Source of the DNA: JACNLN01 sp964626495
GTDB taxonomy: Bacteria; Fidelibacterota; Marinisomatia; Marinisomatales; CAZVFT01
Direction: 5' to 3'
NCBI GenBank assembly: GCA_964626495.1
Contig: CAZVFT010000052.1
Span: 1-18,518 of the forward strand
Length of the DNA: 18,518 bases
Shown: positions 6,665-14,216 of the stretch, in pieces
Layout of the letters: the number at the start of each line of letters is the position of its first letter
Position numbering within the stretch: position 1 is the stretch's first letter
Notes under the pieces: model-generated
Database searches by the model: none
Told to the model about the DNA's origin: nothing
The model's input: only the letters and a program-made list of their open reading frames with translations
Translations under genes and position numbers: made by a program

Positions 6665-7939
6665 TTAATAAAGCAAATATTTTATGCGAATTTTTTTGAA
6701 ATTTTCGAGAGCAGGCTTATACTGACGGATGATTTCTTTAGGATGTGTTTTATTCATTAATCCTTCCGTAAGAATTTCTGTTCCGAATAATCGGTTCATT
6801 CTGTCTGGATTAATCTGGAATTTATCGGGATACAAGTAATTCAGGGTAGTAAGTAAAAATATTCCCATTTCAACACTATCAAACACGTTGCGGTTAATAA
6901 TATTGATCTCAATTCCATTGCACTCTTCGTTTTGATATTTGCAATATATGTTTACCTCTTCCTTGATAGATGGTGTGAAATTGATAGATTCAAACAGGAC
7001 ACCTGGTAAATTGTGTTTGTTCATAGAATAAGACAGTTGTTCTCCATTAATCCATGGTGAACCAATCCAGAGGAATGGGTGTGGGGTTCCACGTCCTTCG
7101 GATATATTGGTTGCTTCCAGAAAACAGGTTCCTGAATAAACCAAAGCGGTAGTCAGGTCGGGAATATTAGGAGAGGTTTTTATCCAGCGTAATGTAGTCT
7201 CATCATACCAGAGACTACGTTCCCAATTCAGTAAAGGGATGATTCCAATTTCAGGATATGACGTTATCCATTTTTCATTGATGATCATAGTTGCAAGTTC
7301 ACCCACAGTAAGTCCGTACTGTACAGGAATCGGATAATAACCCACGAAGGATTTCAGCTGTTCTTCAAGAACTGGACCTGAAATATGAATTCCTGTAATT
7401 GGATTAGGTCTATCAAGAACTAATACAGGAATATTGTTTTCACCAGCAGCCTCCAGAAGCAATCCCAAAGTGGTGATATACGTGTAAAATCTTGTACCGA
7501 TATCCTGGATATCATAAAGGAGGATCTCTATTTCTTTAAGCATACCCGGTGTTGGTTTTTTCGTTTTTCCATAGAGACTGTACACTTTTATGGGTTCTAT
7601 AGAGAGTTCTTCATTTAAAACTATTTCACCAGCTTGAAACTGACCTGACAATCCGTGCTCAGGAGAAAAAATAGCAATTACTTGGACGTTTTGTGTTTCA
7701 CGTAATCTAATCCAATTCGGAACACCATAATCATCAACACCCGTGTGGTTAGTTACTATGCCCAAGCGTTTGCCTTGAATTTTTTCACTATGATTCTGTA
7801 ATAGATTTTCAAGACCAGTGATAACTTGTATGCGATTTTGTTCCGTAAATTGATTCTGGGAAGGGTTTGCCCCAAACAAAGAGGTGAAAAATAAACTAGC
7901 AAAAATGACAATTAACGAAATGGTATCAACCGTCTTCAT
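6665..7939 (-). CDS. namZ: Exported NamZ-type exo-beta-N-acetylmuramidase (DUF1343)
   Basis: A DUF1343 enzyme; characterised members (NamZ of Bacillus subtilis) release MurNAc from the non-reducing end of peptidoglycan fragments. I start at the ATG at 7939 because it gives a signal peptide (basic start, hydrophobic core SLIVIFASLFFTSLFG). A longer frame opens at 8017 but adds 26 polar residues ahead of it. Numbered from 7939, visible family motifs are VTNHTG (62-67), FSPEHG (91-96; Glu94 is the likely catalytic acid by analogy), YDIQDIGTRFYTY (142-154), LDRPNP (175-180) and TNISEGRGTPHPF (277-289). Length is 424 residues, normal for the family. It is the first gene of a two-gene operon with the NagX-like protein. 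The upstream gene is divergent, so the promoter lies in 7940-8198. No clear Shine-Dalgarno site is seen. Confidence 0.9.
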   Translation of the reverse strand: MKTVDTISLIVIFASLFFTSLFGANPSQNQFTEQNRIQVITGLENLLQNHSEKIQGKRLGIVTNHTGVDDYGVPNWIRLRETQNVQVIAIFSPEHGLSGQFQAGEIVLNEELSIEPIKVYSLYGKTKKPTPGMLKEIEILLYDIQDIGTRFYTYITTLGLLLEAAGENNIPVLVLDRPNPITGIHISGPVLEEQLKSFVGYYPIPVQYGLTVGELATMIINEKWITSYPEIGIIPLLNWERSLWYDETTLRWIKTSPNIPDLTTALVYSGTCFLEATNISEGRGTPHPFLWIGSPWINGEQLSYSMNKHNLPGVLFESINFTPSIKEEVNIYCKYQNEECNGIEINIINRNVFDSVEMGIFLLTTLNYLYPDKFQINPDRMNRLFGTEILTEGLMNKTHPKEIIRQYKPALENFKKIRIKYLLY

Positions 7940-8017
7940 AATCAGACACTTATATGACCTAATCACGTGGTTTTTCCCATTTTCACAGACAATTTTTCTA
8001 TGTAAGACCCAAGACAT

Positions 8018-8198
8018 ACACGATTAAATTTTACCACTCACTCTCTGGATATCAAAGTAGGAAAACATAGAATTTTTAAATAACTGAACATTAATTTTAC
8101 TATTGATTGAATTGAATATTTATTAATGAAAATTGTTTAAGTTATTGCTATATTACTAGTTAATTGTCACAAAAAACAATCTGAAATAGGAGTAGATA
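8018..8198. promoter_or_regulatory. Divergent intergenic region, namZ and ykvA-like gene
   Basis: An AT-rich gap between divergent genes, so it must contain promoters for both. It includes the Shine-Dalgarno AGGAG at 8188-8192, six bases before the DUF1232 start. It also has an ATTGT...ACAAT inverted repeat at 8163-8180, just upstream of that site. I cannot place -35/-10 boxes reliably. Confidence 0.4.
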
Positions 8199-8591
8199 AT
8201 GGAGAACATGCCGGTTTCCTTCCAACTAACTCAAGAGGATATTATTCGATATCGTGAGCAAATTAGTAACACACTATTATCAATGGAGAAAGAAGTTCTC
8301 GAGAAAATACCCGGTAAACTTCAGGAATTAATGCGGGTAAAGATCTATTCCACTTTTATTGTAGATTTAATCAGAGATGTTGAACGATTGTTCATCATCC
8401 TTACAGAAGTTAATCATATAACAAATGATGTAAAACGGATGATAATATTTGCTCTGAGTTATTTTATCAAAGAGAAAGATGAAATCCCGGATTCTATTGA
8501 TATATTGGGTTATTTAGATGATGCAGTGATTGTCAGATGGGTAGTAGATGAGATAAAAAAAGAACATCCTGAATATTTTACAAAGCAATAA
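8199..8591 (+). CDS. DUF1232 (YkvA-like) protein
   Basis: A small protein with the DUF1232 signature: a helix with FALSYFIKEKDEIP (84-97), then DSIDILGYLDDAVIV (98-112). This matches the family pattern Y-x-P-x-D-x-IPD-x-x-P-x-x-G-x-x-DD, although the usual Pro before Asp is Glu here. The family is widespread, often membrane-associated, and has no settled molecular function. The first 75 residues are helical and charged, with a LIRDVERLFIILTEV segment that may form a coiled coil. A good AGGAG six bases upstream supports the ATG at 8199. It is transcribed alone, divergent from namZ and convergent with the zinc-ribbon gene. Confidence 0.8.
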   Translation: MENMPVSFQLTQEDIIRYREQISNTLLSMEKEVLEKIPGKLQELMRVKIYSTFIVDLIRDVERLFIILTEVNHITNDVKRMIIFALSYFIKEKDEIPDSIDILGYLDDAVIVRWVVDEIKKEHPEYFTKQ

Positions 8592-8594
8592 TTA

Positions 8595-8614
8595 GTGAAT
8601 CAGGGTGAATCTGG
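8595..8614. repeat. Tandem 10-bp repeat in convergent gap
   Basis: GTGAATCAGG is followed directly by GTGAATCTGG (9 of 10 matching), between the ends of two convergent genes. It is most likely a small slippage duplication. Confidence 0.35.
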
Positions 8615-8625
8615 AATCGAAATAA

Positions 8626-8817
8626 CTATACTTCTTCGTCACTAAATTGCCATTTACATACGTTACACCACCACGGCTTTCCCATATACTCCGGTCTATT
8701 TTCATTCAAGGTTAATGGGGTGTTACATTTCGGGCAATTTTTATTGGTACCTTCAGCTGGCCACCTGTAATCTGGCTTAAATTTAATAACAGTATTGTTT
8801 TTTATTATCTCTTCCAT
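8626..8817 (-). CDS. Small zinc-ribbon protein
   Basis: A 63-residue protein with two CxxC knuckles: CPKC at 28-31 and CNVC at 51-54, separated by 19 residues, followed by WQF. This spacing makes a compact zinc ribbon. The N-terminus (MEEIIKNNTVIKFKPDYRWP) is not one I recognise. Small ribbons of this kind may bind nucleic acid or proteins; nothing here identifies the partner. No Shine-Dalgarno site is visible before the ATG at 8817, but the coding pattern and the paired knuckles argue for a real gene. It lies 104 bases downstream of the PEGA gene on the same strand and may share its transcript. Confidence 0.65.
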   Translation of the reverse strand: MEEIIKNNTVIKFKPDYRWPAEGTNKNCPKCNTPLTLNENRPEYMGKPWWCNVCKWQFSDEEV

Positions 8818-8876
8818 AAATAAAATTTATCATCATCTTTTTGTAAAACAAATGAATAACATACTCATATGAATTG

Positions 8877-8888
8877 ACAAAAAACAAT
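8877..8888. repeat. Second copy of ACAAAAAACAAT motif
   Basis: The 12-mer matches 8169-8180 exactly, and both copies are followed by (T)CTG and a few bases later ATAGG. The first is just upstream of the DUF1232 gene; this one is between two minus-strand genes. It may be a shared small element or chance in AT-rich sequence. Confidence 0.25.
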
Positions 8889-8921
8889 TCTGGTTATAGG
8901 TGAGTAATTGCAGTGGGGAAA

Positions 8922-9407
8922 CTATTTCATCGACAGCACAAACAAAGATAAAAAAATCGCAACAAGCACAAGTCCAATTCCTGATTTCACCAACATAGAT
9001 TGTTTCTGACCAATCATCTTTTTTTGATAGGGTTCCCACATTAAATTTACCAGAATAGTTGTACCAGGAGTAATGTATACAGTTTGAAATCCCTTACTCA
9101 CTAATTCCTGAACCTCTCTTTCACTCTTATGCATTTTCAAGACCATTAAATAGTCTGGATGAAAATACGTTATAGAATGTTTTCCTGTTGACAGGGGAAT
9201 GGGAGATTCTATAGGAGTCTGACCCACGAGCATATCATCAATAAATATATCCATACCAATTGAATCGCACACAATGGTGATATATCCAACACTTTCAACG
9301 GAATCCGGTATTCCCTCATAGGTAGTTACCCTGGTGGTATCATCCTGGGCAGGAATCCATTGGCTCATCAACAAAACGATAATCAAATACGGAATTGTCT
9401 TTTTCAT
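8922..9407 (-). CDS. Exported PEGA-domain protein
   Basis: A 161-residue envelope protein. Residues 1-20 are a signal peptide (KK start, hydrophobic IPYLIIVLLM, ending near PAQ). A PEGA domain covers about 41-87: strand VGYITIVCDSIGMDIFIDD, then VGQTPIESPIPLSTGKHSI, matching the family pattern of a PEG(A)-like turn before TP and a final G-x-H. One helix at 138-158 (LVKSGIGLVLVAIFLSLFVL) anchors the C-terminus in the membrane with only a Met-Lys tail. PEGA domains are usually extracytoplasmic and related to S-layer or cell-wall binding. It is divergent from the TPR lipoprotein gene, with 73 bases between the two ATG starts. Confidence 0.78.
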   Translation of the reverse strand: MKKTIPYLIIVLLMSQWIPAQDDTTRVTTYEGIPDSVESVGYITIVCDSIGMDIFIDDMLVGQTPIESPIPLSTGKHSITYFHPDYLMVLKMHKSEREVQELVSKGFQTVYITPGTTILVNLMWEPYQKKMIGQKQSMLVKSGIGLVLVAIFLSLFVLSMK

Positions 9408-9480
9408 AAGAATCTTTATGACTTTGAAAGTTAAAGGTTTTTTTTTAACAGGACTATAGTAAAATTAAACTGTTGTATTG

Positions 9481-11394
9481 ATGTTCAAAATAAAGATTAA
9501 TATAAAAATGAAAACAGGAAGTTGGATAAATTTTGTTAATACTGTTCTGGGAAGAACAGGCAAATTCTTCATAATATTATCAATTTTTCTCAGTTCTTGT
9601 GCTTACTTTAACACATTTTATAATGCACAACAATACTTTAAGGAAGCAGAAAAGGAGGTACAAAAAAGCGAGGATATAACAGATCTAAAAAAACAGACAG
9701 TCGATGCATTGCAAAGTACAATTGATAAATGTAATGTGGTTATCGAAAAATATCCTGAAAGTAAGTGGACAGACGATGCTTTATTATTAATGGGTAAAGC
9801 ACATTTTTATATGGGAGAATTTTCATCTTCTATGGACGTATTAGAACGGTTAATTAGTGAAGAGGATACATCACCGTTAGTTAATGAAGCAGAACTATGG
9901 TTATTTCAGTGTAAGTGTAAGCTGAAAAAATCTGATCTCGCCCTTGAGGACACAAGGAAATATTTACAAAGAATCAAAAAGACAAAAAAAGTAGCTGGGA
10001 AGAAAGGTCTCTTATCTTTAGGACATAAAATTATAGCCAACATTTTCCTCGAATCGGGTAAAATAGATTCTGCCATTAAACATTATAAATCGTGTATAAC
10101 ATACTTAAGTGACAATCAAGAGAAAGCTATTTATTACTACAAAATTGCAGAATTAGCATTTGACAAGGGGAAATACGATATTGCCGAAAGAAACTACCGC
10201 ATTGTTATCAACAATTCTAATGATCCAGATTATATTGAGAAATCACATCTTCAGATCATAAAAATATTAAGATTTGGGGAGGAGTGGGAAAAGTCAATAG
10301 TAGAGATACAAAACCTAATCACTAATGATAAATTCAATATGATTAGACCAGATTTATATCTTGAGCTTGCGAAATTATATGAAGCTCGGGGTGAGATTGA
10401 TATGGCTTTAAGCCGACTATCCAAAATTACTGAGGATTTTCAGAGGTCAGAATTTTCAGCAGAAGCCTATTATCTTTTAGGCATATTAACTTTAATGATA
10501 TCGGATGATTTTGATGAAGCCCGGAAATATTATGAATCTGTTGAGAGAGAGAAAAAAAATTCAATATATGCTCCATCAGCAAAAGTGAGAGTCAAAGAAA
10601 TTGATGCTTTGCTGAAAGTACAACGTGAACTGGATGAACTATATCAAAAGATCGAAAATATGAGACTACCTCCACAGGCGGATATTAATCATGTTGTTTC
10701 TGATGTTAGTTCAGATACGATGAGATTTGATGAGGATACAACATTAAAAATGGTTACAATTCCTGTGGACACAGTAAGTGTGGATTCTACTCAGATTTAC
10801 CTTGAAATCGGTGAAAGGTTGTATTCTTTAGGAGAATTACTGGCATTTCATTTTGATCGTGCTGACACTGGACTTGCTGTATTTCGTCGGCTAATCAATG
10901 ATATCCCTGAAAGTCCAAGAGTAGCCCAGGCAATGTATTCAATAACTGCTCTCTACCGACAAAAAGGTGATACTCTTAATGCAATATCGACAGAAGATGA
11001 AATTATCGATCAGTATCCGAATTCTGAATATGCAGAAAAAATAGCAGAAGATAGAGGAGAAATAATTCATGATCCCGGTCGGGATCTTTTACGTAAAGCT
11101 GAATTGGTTTTGGAATCTGAACCAGTGAAATCTATCCAAATTTATGAGATGTTGATTGAAAAATATCCGGATTCAAGATTTATTCCTCATGCACTTTACT
11201 CAATAGCCTATCAATACGAAACTCGCCTTCTTGATATTGACAGGGCAATTCAATTTTACTCAAAATTAATGGATGATTTTCCGGAGTCTGACCAAGCAAA
11301 GTTTTCTGTTAACCAGTATCATAAATTAACTGAAATTCAATCTTCTCTTACTGATACAACTTCGATTGACTCGAGTGCTGTCAATGAAAATTGA
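9481..11394 (+). CDS. TPR outer-membrane lipoprotein, YfiO/BamD-like repeats
   Basis: A large predicted lipoprotein made mostly of TPR-like helical repeats. A hydrophobic segment (FFIILSIFLSSC) ends in a lipobox with Cys40 numbered from 9481, followed by AYFNTFYNAQQYF. The latter opening recurs in FCB-group lipoproteins. Repeat units carry the TPR_6/YfiO-style cap YP-x-S or FPES: KYPESKW (about 90), DQYPNSEYAEK (about 511), EKYPDSRF (about 560) and DFPESDQA (about 599). More TPR-like pairs lie at about 180-240 and 285-350. A linker at about 380-440 is poor in repeats. The role is probably a protein-assembly or scaffold function in the envelope; BamD is a relative by repeat type only, being much shorter. 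The start is uncertain: ATG 9481 (preceded by TTG) or ATG 9508. It overlaps pyrK by 11 bases. Confidence 0.82.
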   Translation: MFKIKINIKMKTGSWINFVNTVLGRTGKFFIILSIFLSSCAYFNTFYNAQQYFKEAEKEVQKSEDITDLKKQTVDALQSTIDKCNVVIEKYPESKWTDDALLLMGKAHFYMGEFSSSMDVLERLISEEDTSPLVNEAELWLFQCKCKLKKSDLALEDTRKYLQRIKKTKKVAGKKGLLSLGHKIIANIFLESGKIDSAIKHYKSCITYLSDNQEKAIYYYKIAELAFDKGKYDIAERNYRIVINNSNDPDYIEKSHLQIIKILRFGEEWEKSIVEIQNLITNDKFNMIRPDLYLELAKLYEARGEIDMALSRLSKITEDFQRSEFSAEAYYLLGILTLMISDDFDEARKYYESVEREKKNSIYAPSAKVRVKEIDALLKVQRELDELYQKIENMRLPPQADINHVVSDVSSDTMRFDEDTTLKMVTIPVDTVSVDSTQIYLEIGERLYSLGELLAFHFDRADTGLAVFRRLINDIPESPRVAQAMYSITALYRQKGDTLNAISTEDEIIDQYPNSEYAEKIAEDRGEIIHDPGRDLLRKAELVLESEPVKSIQIYEMLIEKYPDSRFIPHALYSIAYQYETRLLDIDRAIQFYSKLMDDFPESDQAKFSVNQYHKLTEIQSSLTDTTSIDSSAVNEN

Positions 11395-12175
11395 ACAAGC
11401 AAAAATTATTACAAATAAAAAGATTGCCAGAAACATCTGGAAAATGGAGATGTTGGCTTCCAACATATCTAAAGAAGTTCAAGGTCCGGGGCAATTTATC
11501 AATATACTAGTAGACGAATCCTGGGACATCTCTCTTCGAAGACCAATGAGTATTGCCGGAATTAATCAGGATAAAATAACGATTATCTACAAGGTCTTAG
11601 GTAGGGGAACCAAACGACTTGTCACCAAATTAAGGGATGATATTTTGAACATCTTAGGTCCTATTGGAAATGTTTTTAATCAGGATATGTTCAACAATCA
11701 TCATCCCATTCTCATCGGAGGTGGTATTGGAATGGCGCCCATTCTCTGGTTACATAACGTTATGAATGAAAGACGTGTTCAACACGAACTCATTATTGGA
11801 GCAAAGTCAAAAAGTGATCACTTCTTGAAACACCAACCATCCCGTAAAATTTATTTAACTACGGATGATGGTACCCTGGGAATAAAAGGTACAGTTATAA
11901 GAGTTCTACAGCAGATTGTAAATCAATTGTATAAACCTATGATTATCGCATGTGGTCCTATTGAGATGCTGAAAGTGATCCAAACTTTTTCAATCGATAA
12001 TAACGTTCCGGGACAGATGGCATTAGAAAGTTATATGGCTTGCGGTTTGGGTATCTGTCAGGGATGTGTTGTGGAATTAACTCATATTCGTCAGGAAAAA
12101 CATAGCTTTGGCGAGAGATACTCTCTCGTCTGTTGCGATGGTCCGGTTTATGATATTTCACGAGTAAGGTTTTAA
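11384..12175 (+). CDS. pyrK: Dihydroorotate dehydrogenase electron-transfer subunit PyrK
   Basis: The FAD- and [2Fe-2S]-containing subunit that passes electrons from PyrD to NAD+ in de novo pyrimidine synthesis. Numbered from the ATG at 11384, visible features are the flavin motif RRPMSI (52-57), GPIGNVF (92-98), the NAD-binding loop GGGIGMAP (112-119), and ACGPIEML (189-196). The cluster site is MACGLGICQGC with Cys220, Cys225 and Cys228, plus VCCDGP, where Cys250 is the fourth ligand by comparison with the family CxDGP pattern. Length (263 residues) is normal. A TTG at 11366 also opens this frame, but the ATG overlapping the upstream stop by 11 bases is the better start and suggests translational coupling. 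pyrD follows after two bases, as expected for the PyrK-PyrDB heterodimer. Confidence 0.95.
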   Translation: MKIEQAKIITNKKIARNIWKMEMLASNISKEVQGPGQFINILVDESWDISLRRPMSIAGINQDKITIIYKVLGRGTKRLVTKLRDDILNILGPIGNVFNQDMFNNHHPILIGGGIGMAPILWLHNVMNERRVQHELIIGAKSKSDHFLKHQPSRKIYLTTDDGTLGIKGTVIRVLQQIVNQLYKPMIIACGPIEMLKVIQTFSIDNNVPGQMALESYMACGLGICQGCVVELTHIRQEKHSFGERYSLVCCDGPVYDISRVRF

Positions 12176-12177
12176 GA

Positions 12178-13098
12178 ATGGCTAATCTTAAAGTATTCAT
12201 CGGTGGTGTAGAATTTAATAATCCCGTTTTTGTTGCATCTGGTACATTTGGTTATGGGAATGATGTATCTGAGCTGGTTGATGTAAATCAGCTTGGTGCC
12301 ATAATAACAAAATCTATAACACTTCATCCTCGGGAAGGAAATCCTCCGCCCAGAATCGTTGAAACCCCTTCAGGAATGCTGAACTCCATTGGATTGGCTA
12401 ATATAGGTGTAGATCAATTCATCAAGGAAATGATTCCCTATTATGCTTCTCTTGAAACGAAGGTAATTGTAAATATTGCTGGGAGTTCAATGGAAGAATA
12501 TCTGAATGTTTTGGAAAAGGTAGAAAAAGTTGGGGAACATATTTGTGGATACGAAATCAACGTTTCCTGTCCCAATGTAGAGAAGGGAGGAATGGAATTT
12601 GGAGTTGATTCTCTAATGACCAGGAATCTTACAGAATTACTGAGAAAAAGAACCGAAAAACTTCTGATTTTAAAACTATCCCCAAATGTCACAAACATCA
12701 CTGATATTGCAAAGGGAGCTAAAGAAGGGGGAGCGGATGCAATTTCAGCTATCAATACCGTTGTCGGTATGTCAATCGATATTTCTAGTAGAAAGTCAAA
12801 CCTTGCTACTAAATTTGGAGGGTTGTCAGGGCCAGCTATCAAACCTATTGGAATAGCAAATGTACATAAACTTTCCAGCGCTATTCAAATTCCCATTATC
12901 GGGATTGGGGGAATTACATCGGCAGAAGATGTAGTGGAATATCTGTTAGCGGGAGCAACAGCAGTTCAAATCGGGACAGCGAATTTTAGAGATCCCGGAA
13001 TTGGATTAAAAATCATTGCAGAACTGGATGCCTATTGTGATTCTAATGGATATTATGATATATCAGAATTAACAGGAGCTCTTGTCAATGATTCGTAA
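12178..13098 (+). CDS. pyrD: Dihydroorotate dehydrogenase, class 1B catalytic subunit
   Basis: Oxidises dihydroorotate to orotate using FMN; class 1B enzymes work with PyrK and NAD+. Visible features are VASGTFGYG (19-27), TKSITLHPREGNPPPR (44-59), the MLNSIGLAN stretch (67-75), and the active-site loop INVSCPNVEKGG with the catalytic Cys131, which is diagnostic of class 1 (class 2 has Ser). INTVVGM, GGLSGPAIKP, GIGGI and VQIGTANF are the FMN phosphate-binding and barrel motifs. Length (306 residues) is normal for PyrDB. It lies between pyrK (two bases upstream) and the RlpA-like gene, which begins inside its last 11 bases. Confidence 0.96.
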   Translation: MANLKVFIGGVEFNNPVFVASGTFGYGNDVSELVDVNQLGAIITKSITLHPREGNPPPRIVETPSGMLNSIGLANIGVDQFIKEMIPYYASLETKVIVNIAGSSMEEYLNVLEKVEKVGEHICGYEINVSCPNVEKGGMEFGVDSLMTRNLTELLRKRTEKLLILKLSPNVTNITDIAKGAKEGGADAISAINTVVGMSIDISSRKSNLATKFGGLSGPAIKPIGIANVHKLSSAIQIPIIGIGGITSAEDVVEYLLAGATAVQIGTANFRDPGIGLKIIAELDAYCDSNGYYDISELTGALVNDS

Positions 13099-13531
13099 GA
13101 TGATATTATTACTTAGCATTTTGTTGATTTTTGGCTGTGCTTCATCTCCTCGATATGCAGGAAATAAAAAGCCACATAAAACACAAAAAACTCGTACCAA
13201 ACACTCTAAAACACTAATTGGTTTGGCTTCTTACTACGCCGAGGACTTCCATGGAAAATTGACAGCAAATGGCGAAGTTTATGATATGTATGGGTTGACT
13301 GCTGCTCATAAAACACTTCCTCTTAATACTATCATCCGGGTAACTAACTTAGAAAATGATAAATCCCTGATTCTTAGAATAAATGATCGAGGTCCATATG
13401 TTAAGGGAAGAATTTTAGACTGTTCCTATGGTGCAGCTGTAAAATTAGGATTTGTTGGTATGGGCACCACAAAAGTAAAGATTGAAGTGATTGAATATGG
13501 TGATGATGAATATATGAAACACAGGGAATAA
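13088..13531 (+). CDS. rlpA: RlpA-like lipoprotein (septal/peptidoglycan-associated)
   Basis: An outer-membrane-type lipoprotein with a double-psi beta-barrel, related to RlpA, a lytic transglycosylase acting on denuded glycan in some bacteria. Numbered from the ATG at 13088, the signal peptide MIRKMILLLSILLIFGC ends in a lipobox with Cys17. A short basic linker (about 27-42) follows. The barrel covers about 44-138: GLASYYAEDFHGKLTANGE (45-63), TAAHKTLP with His74, and INDRGPYVKGRILDCS with Asp100; His and Asp are the conserved active-site pair. The C-terminal SPOR domain of E. coli RlpA is absent, so glycan targeting must differ. A TTG six bases upstream is also in frame. The start overlaps the pyrD stop by 11 bases, the same arrangement as at the pyrK start. 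Confidence 0.92.
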   Translation: MIRKMILLLSILLIFGCASSPRYAGNKKPHKTQKTRTKHSKTLIGLASYYAEDFHGKLTANGEVYDMYGLTAAHKTLPLNTIIRVTNLENDKSLILRINDRGPYVKGRILDCSYGAAVKLGFVGMGTTKVKIEVIEYGDDEYMKHRE

Positions 13532-13704
13532 TTGAATATATTATTTTGTCCATATTCTCGAGAGTCAAAAGTTGTTTTCCTGCCACATAAATATTTTTTA
13601 TAGTTTCTTTTGGCATTTAATCTTTATCTGTGTAAACTGTAAAAAATAGAAGACTTTTGTATTATGCAGATTTTATATTTAATAATTGGTTTTCGTAATG
13701 TCTG

Positions 13705-13726
13705 AAGTTAATAACTTACTTAAGTA
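13705..13726 (+). promoter_or_regulatory. Two abutting palindromes upstream of the PilZ gene
   Basis: AAGTTA-A-TAACTT (13705-13717) is a perfect 13-base inverted repeat. TACTTAAGTA (13717-13726) is a perfect 10-base palindrome sharing one base with it. They end 36 bases before the PilZ start codon, a plausible operator position. The bound regulator, if any, is unknown. Confidence 0.4.
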
Positions 13727-13751
13727 TCCAATTTATCTTTATGTATAAGGA

Positions 13752-13759
13752 GGAGGTGA
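13752..13759 (+). promoter_or_regulatory. Very strong Shine-Dalgarno site of the PilZ gene
   Basis: GGAGGTGA sits inside a longer AAGGAGGAGGTGAG run, with the GGAGG core six bases before the ATG. Many neighbouring genes have no recognisable site, so this stands out and predicts high translation. Confidence 0.7.
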
Positions 13760-13762
13760 GAT

Positions 13763-14044
13763 ATGAGTAAAAGTGAATATGCTGAAAAACGAAGTATTGA
13801 GAGGAAGCCTATTCAAGTGAGACTAATTATTGGTTCTGATATTACCATGGCAAAATCAGTTGATATATCTGAGAGTGGTATTCGCGTAATCACGGAAAAG
13901 CCCCTCAAAATGCGAATGAACAGGGAAGTAGAAGGCACCCTACAACAACATGAAGCGCAACTCGTCTGGGCAAAAAAATCCAAAGGAGGAATGGAATACG
14001 GATTTAAATTTTTATACGAAAAAGGTCGGTTCATCCACGAATAA
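13763..14044 (+). CDS. PilZ-domain protein, probable c-di-GMP receptor
   Basis: A single-domain PilZ protein of 93 residues that should bind cyclic di-GMP in the cytoplasm and act on a partner. Both binding motifs are intact: RSIER (Arg10 and Arg14, the RxxxR motif) and DISESG (Asp34, Ser36, Gly39, the DxSxxG motif). The strand pattern after it (VWAKK, MEYGFKFL) matches the end of the barrel. There is no effector domain, so it is a stand-alone adaptor type. It has its own promoter region (about 230 bases after rlpA) with palindromes and a very strong ribosome binding site, and converges on the DUF4340 gene. No diguanylate cyclase lies in the window; the output could be motility, adhesion or polysaccharide export. 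Confidence 0.88.
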   Translation: MSKSEYAEKRSIERKPIQVRLIIGSDITMAKSVDISESGIRVITEKPLKMRMNREVEGTLQQHEAQLVWAKKSKGGMEYGFKFLYEKGRFIHE

Positions 14045-14216
14045 ATTTCTATACCTAAATATTCCCCAAAATGTAAATGCAGAAACTTCTGTAATAATAA
14101 TTTCAGTCTATTTTGTATCTTATAATTATTTTCTACTATTCATTCCTTAAATGTACCAGTTCCATAAAGGTTACAAAATGACTGAGTTATTTATAGAGTA
14201 AAACTAAGTTTAATAA

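Noticed and set aside
7940..8017. A 26-residue N-terminal extension of the NamZ-type protein
   Set aside because: It would bury the signal peptide inside the protein, and it has no ribosome binding site; the ATG at 7939 gives a normal exported form.
8199..9407. A hidden defence or toxin-antitoxin module made of the DUF1232, zinc-ribbon and PEGA genes
   Set aside because: The genes are convergent or well separated, no nuclease, protease or NTPase motif is present, and two of the proteins are envelope-like.
12441..12842. A 133-codon open frame antisense to pyrD
   Set aside because: pyrD is certain here, and the antisense translation has no domain or ribosome binding site.
13581..13615. TGCCA...TGGCA as a terminator after rlpA
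   Set aside because: The arms are only five bases with a long loop and no following T run.
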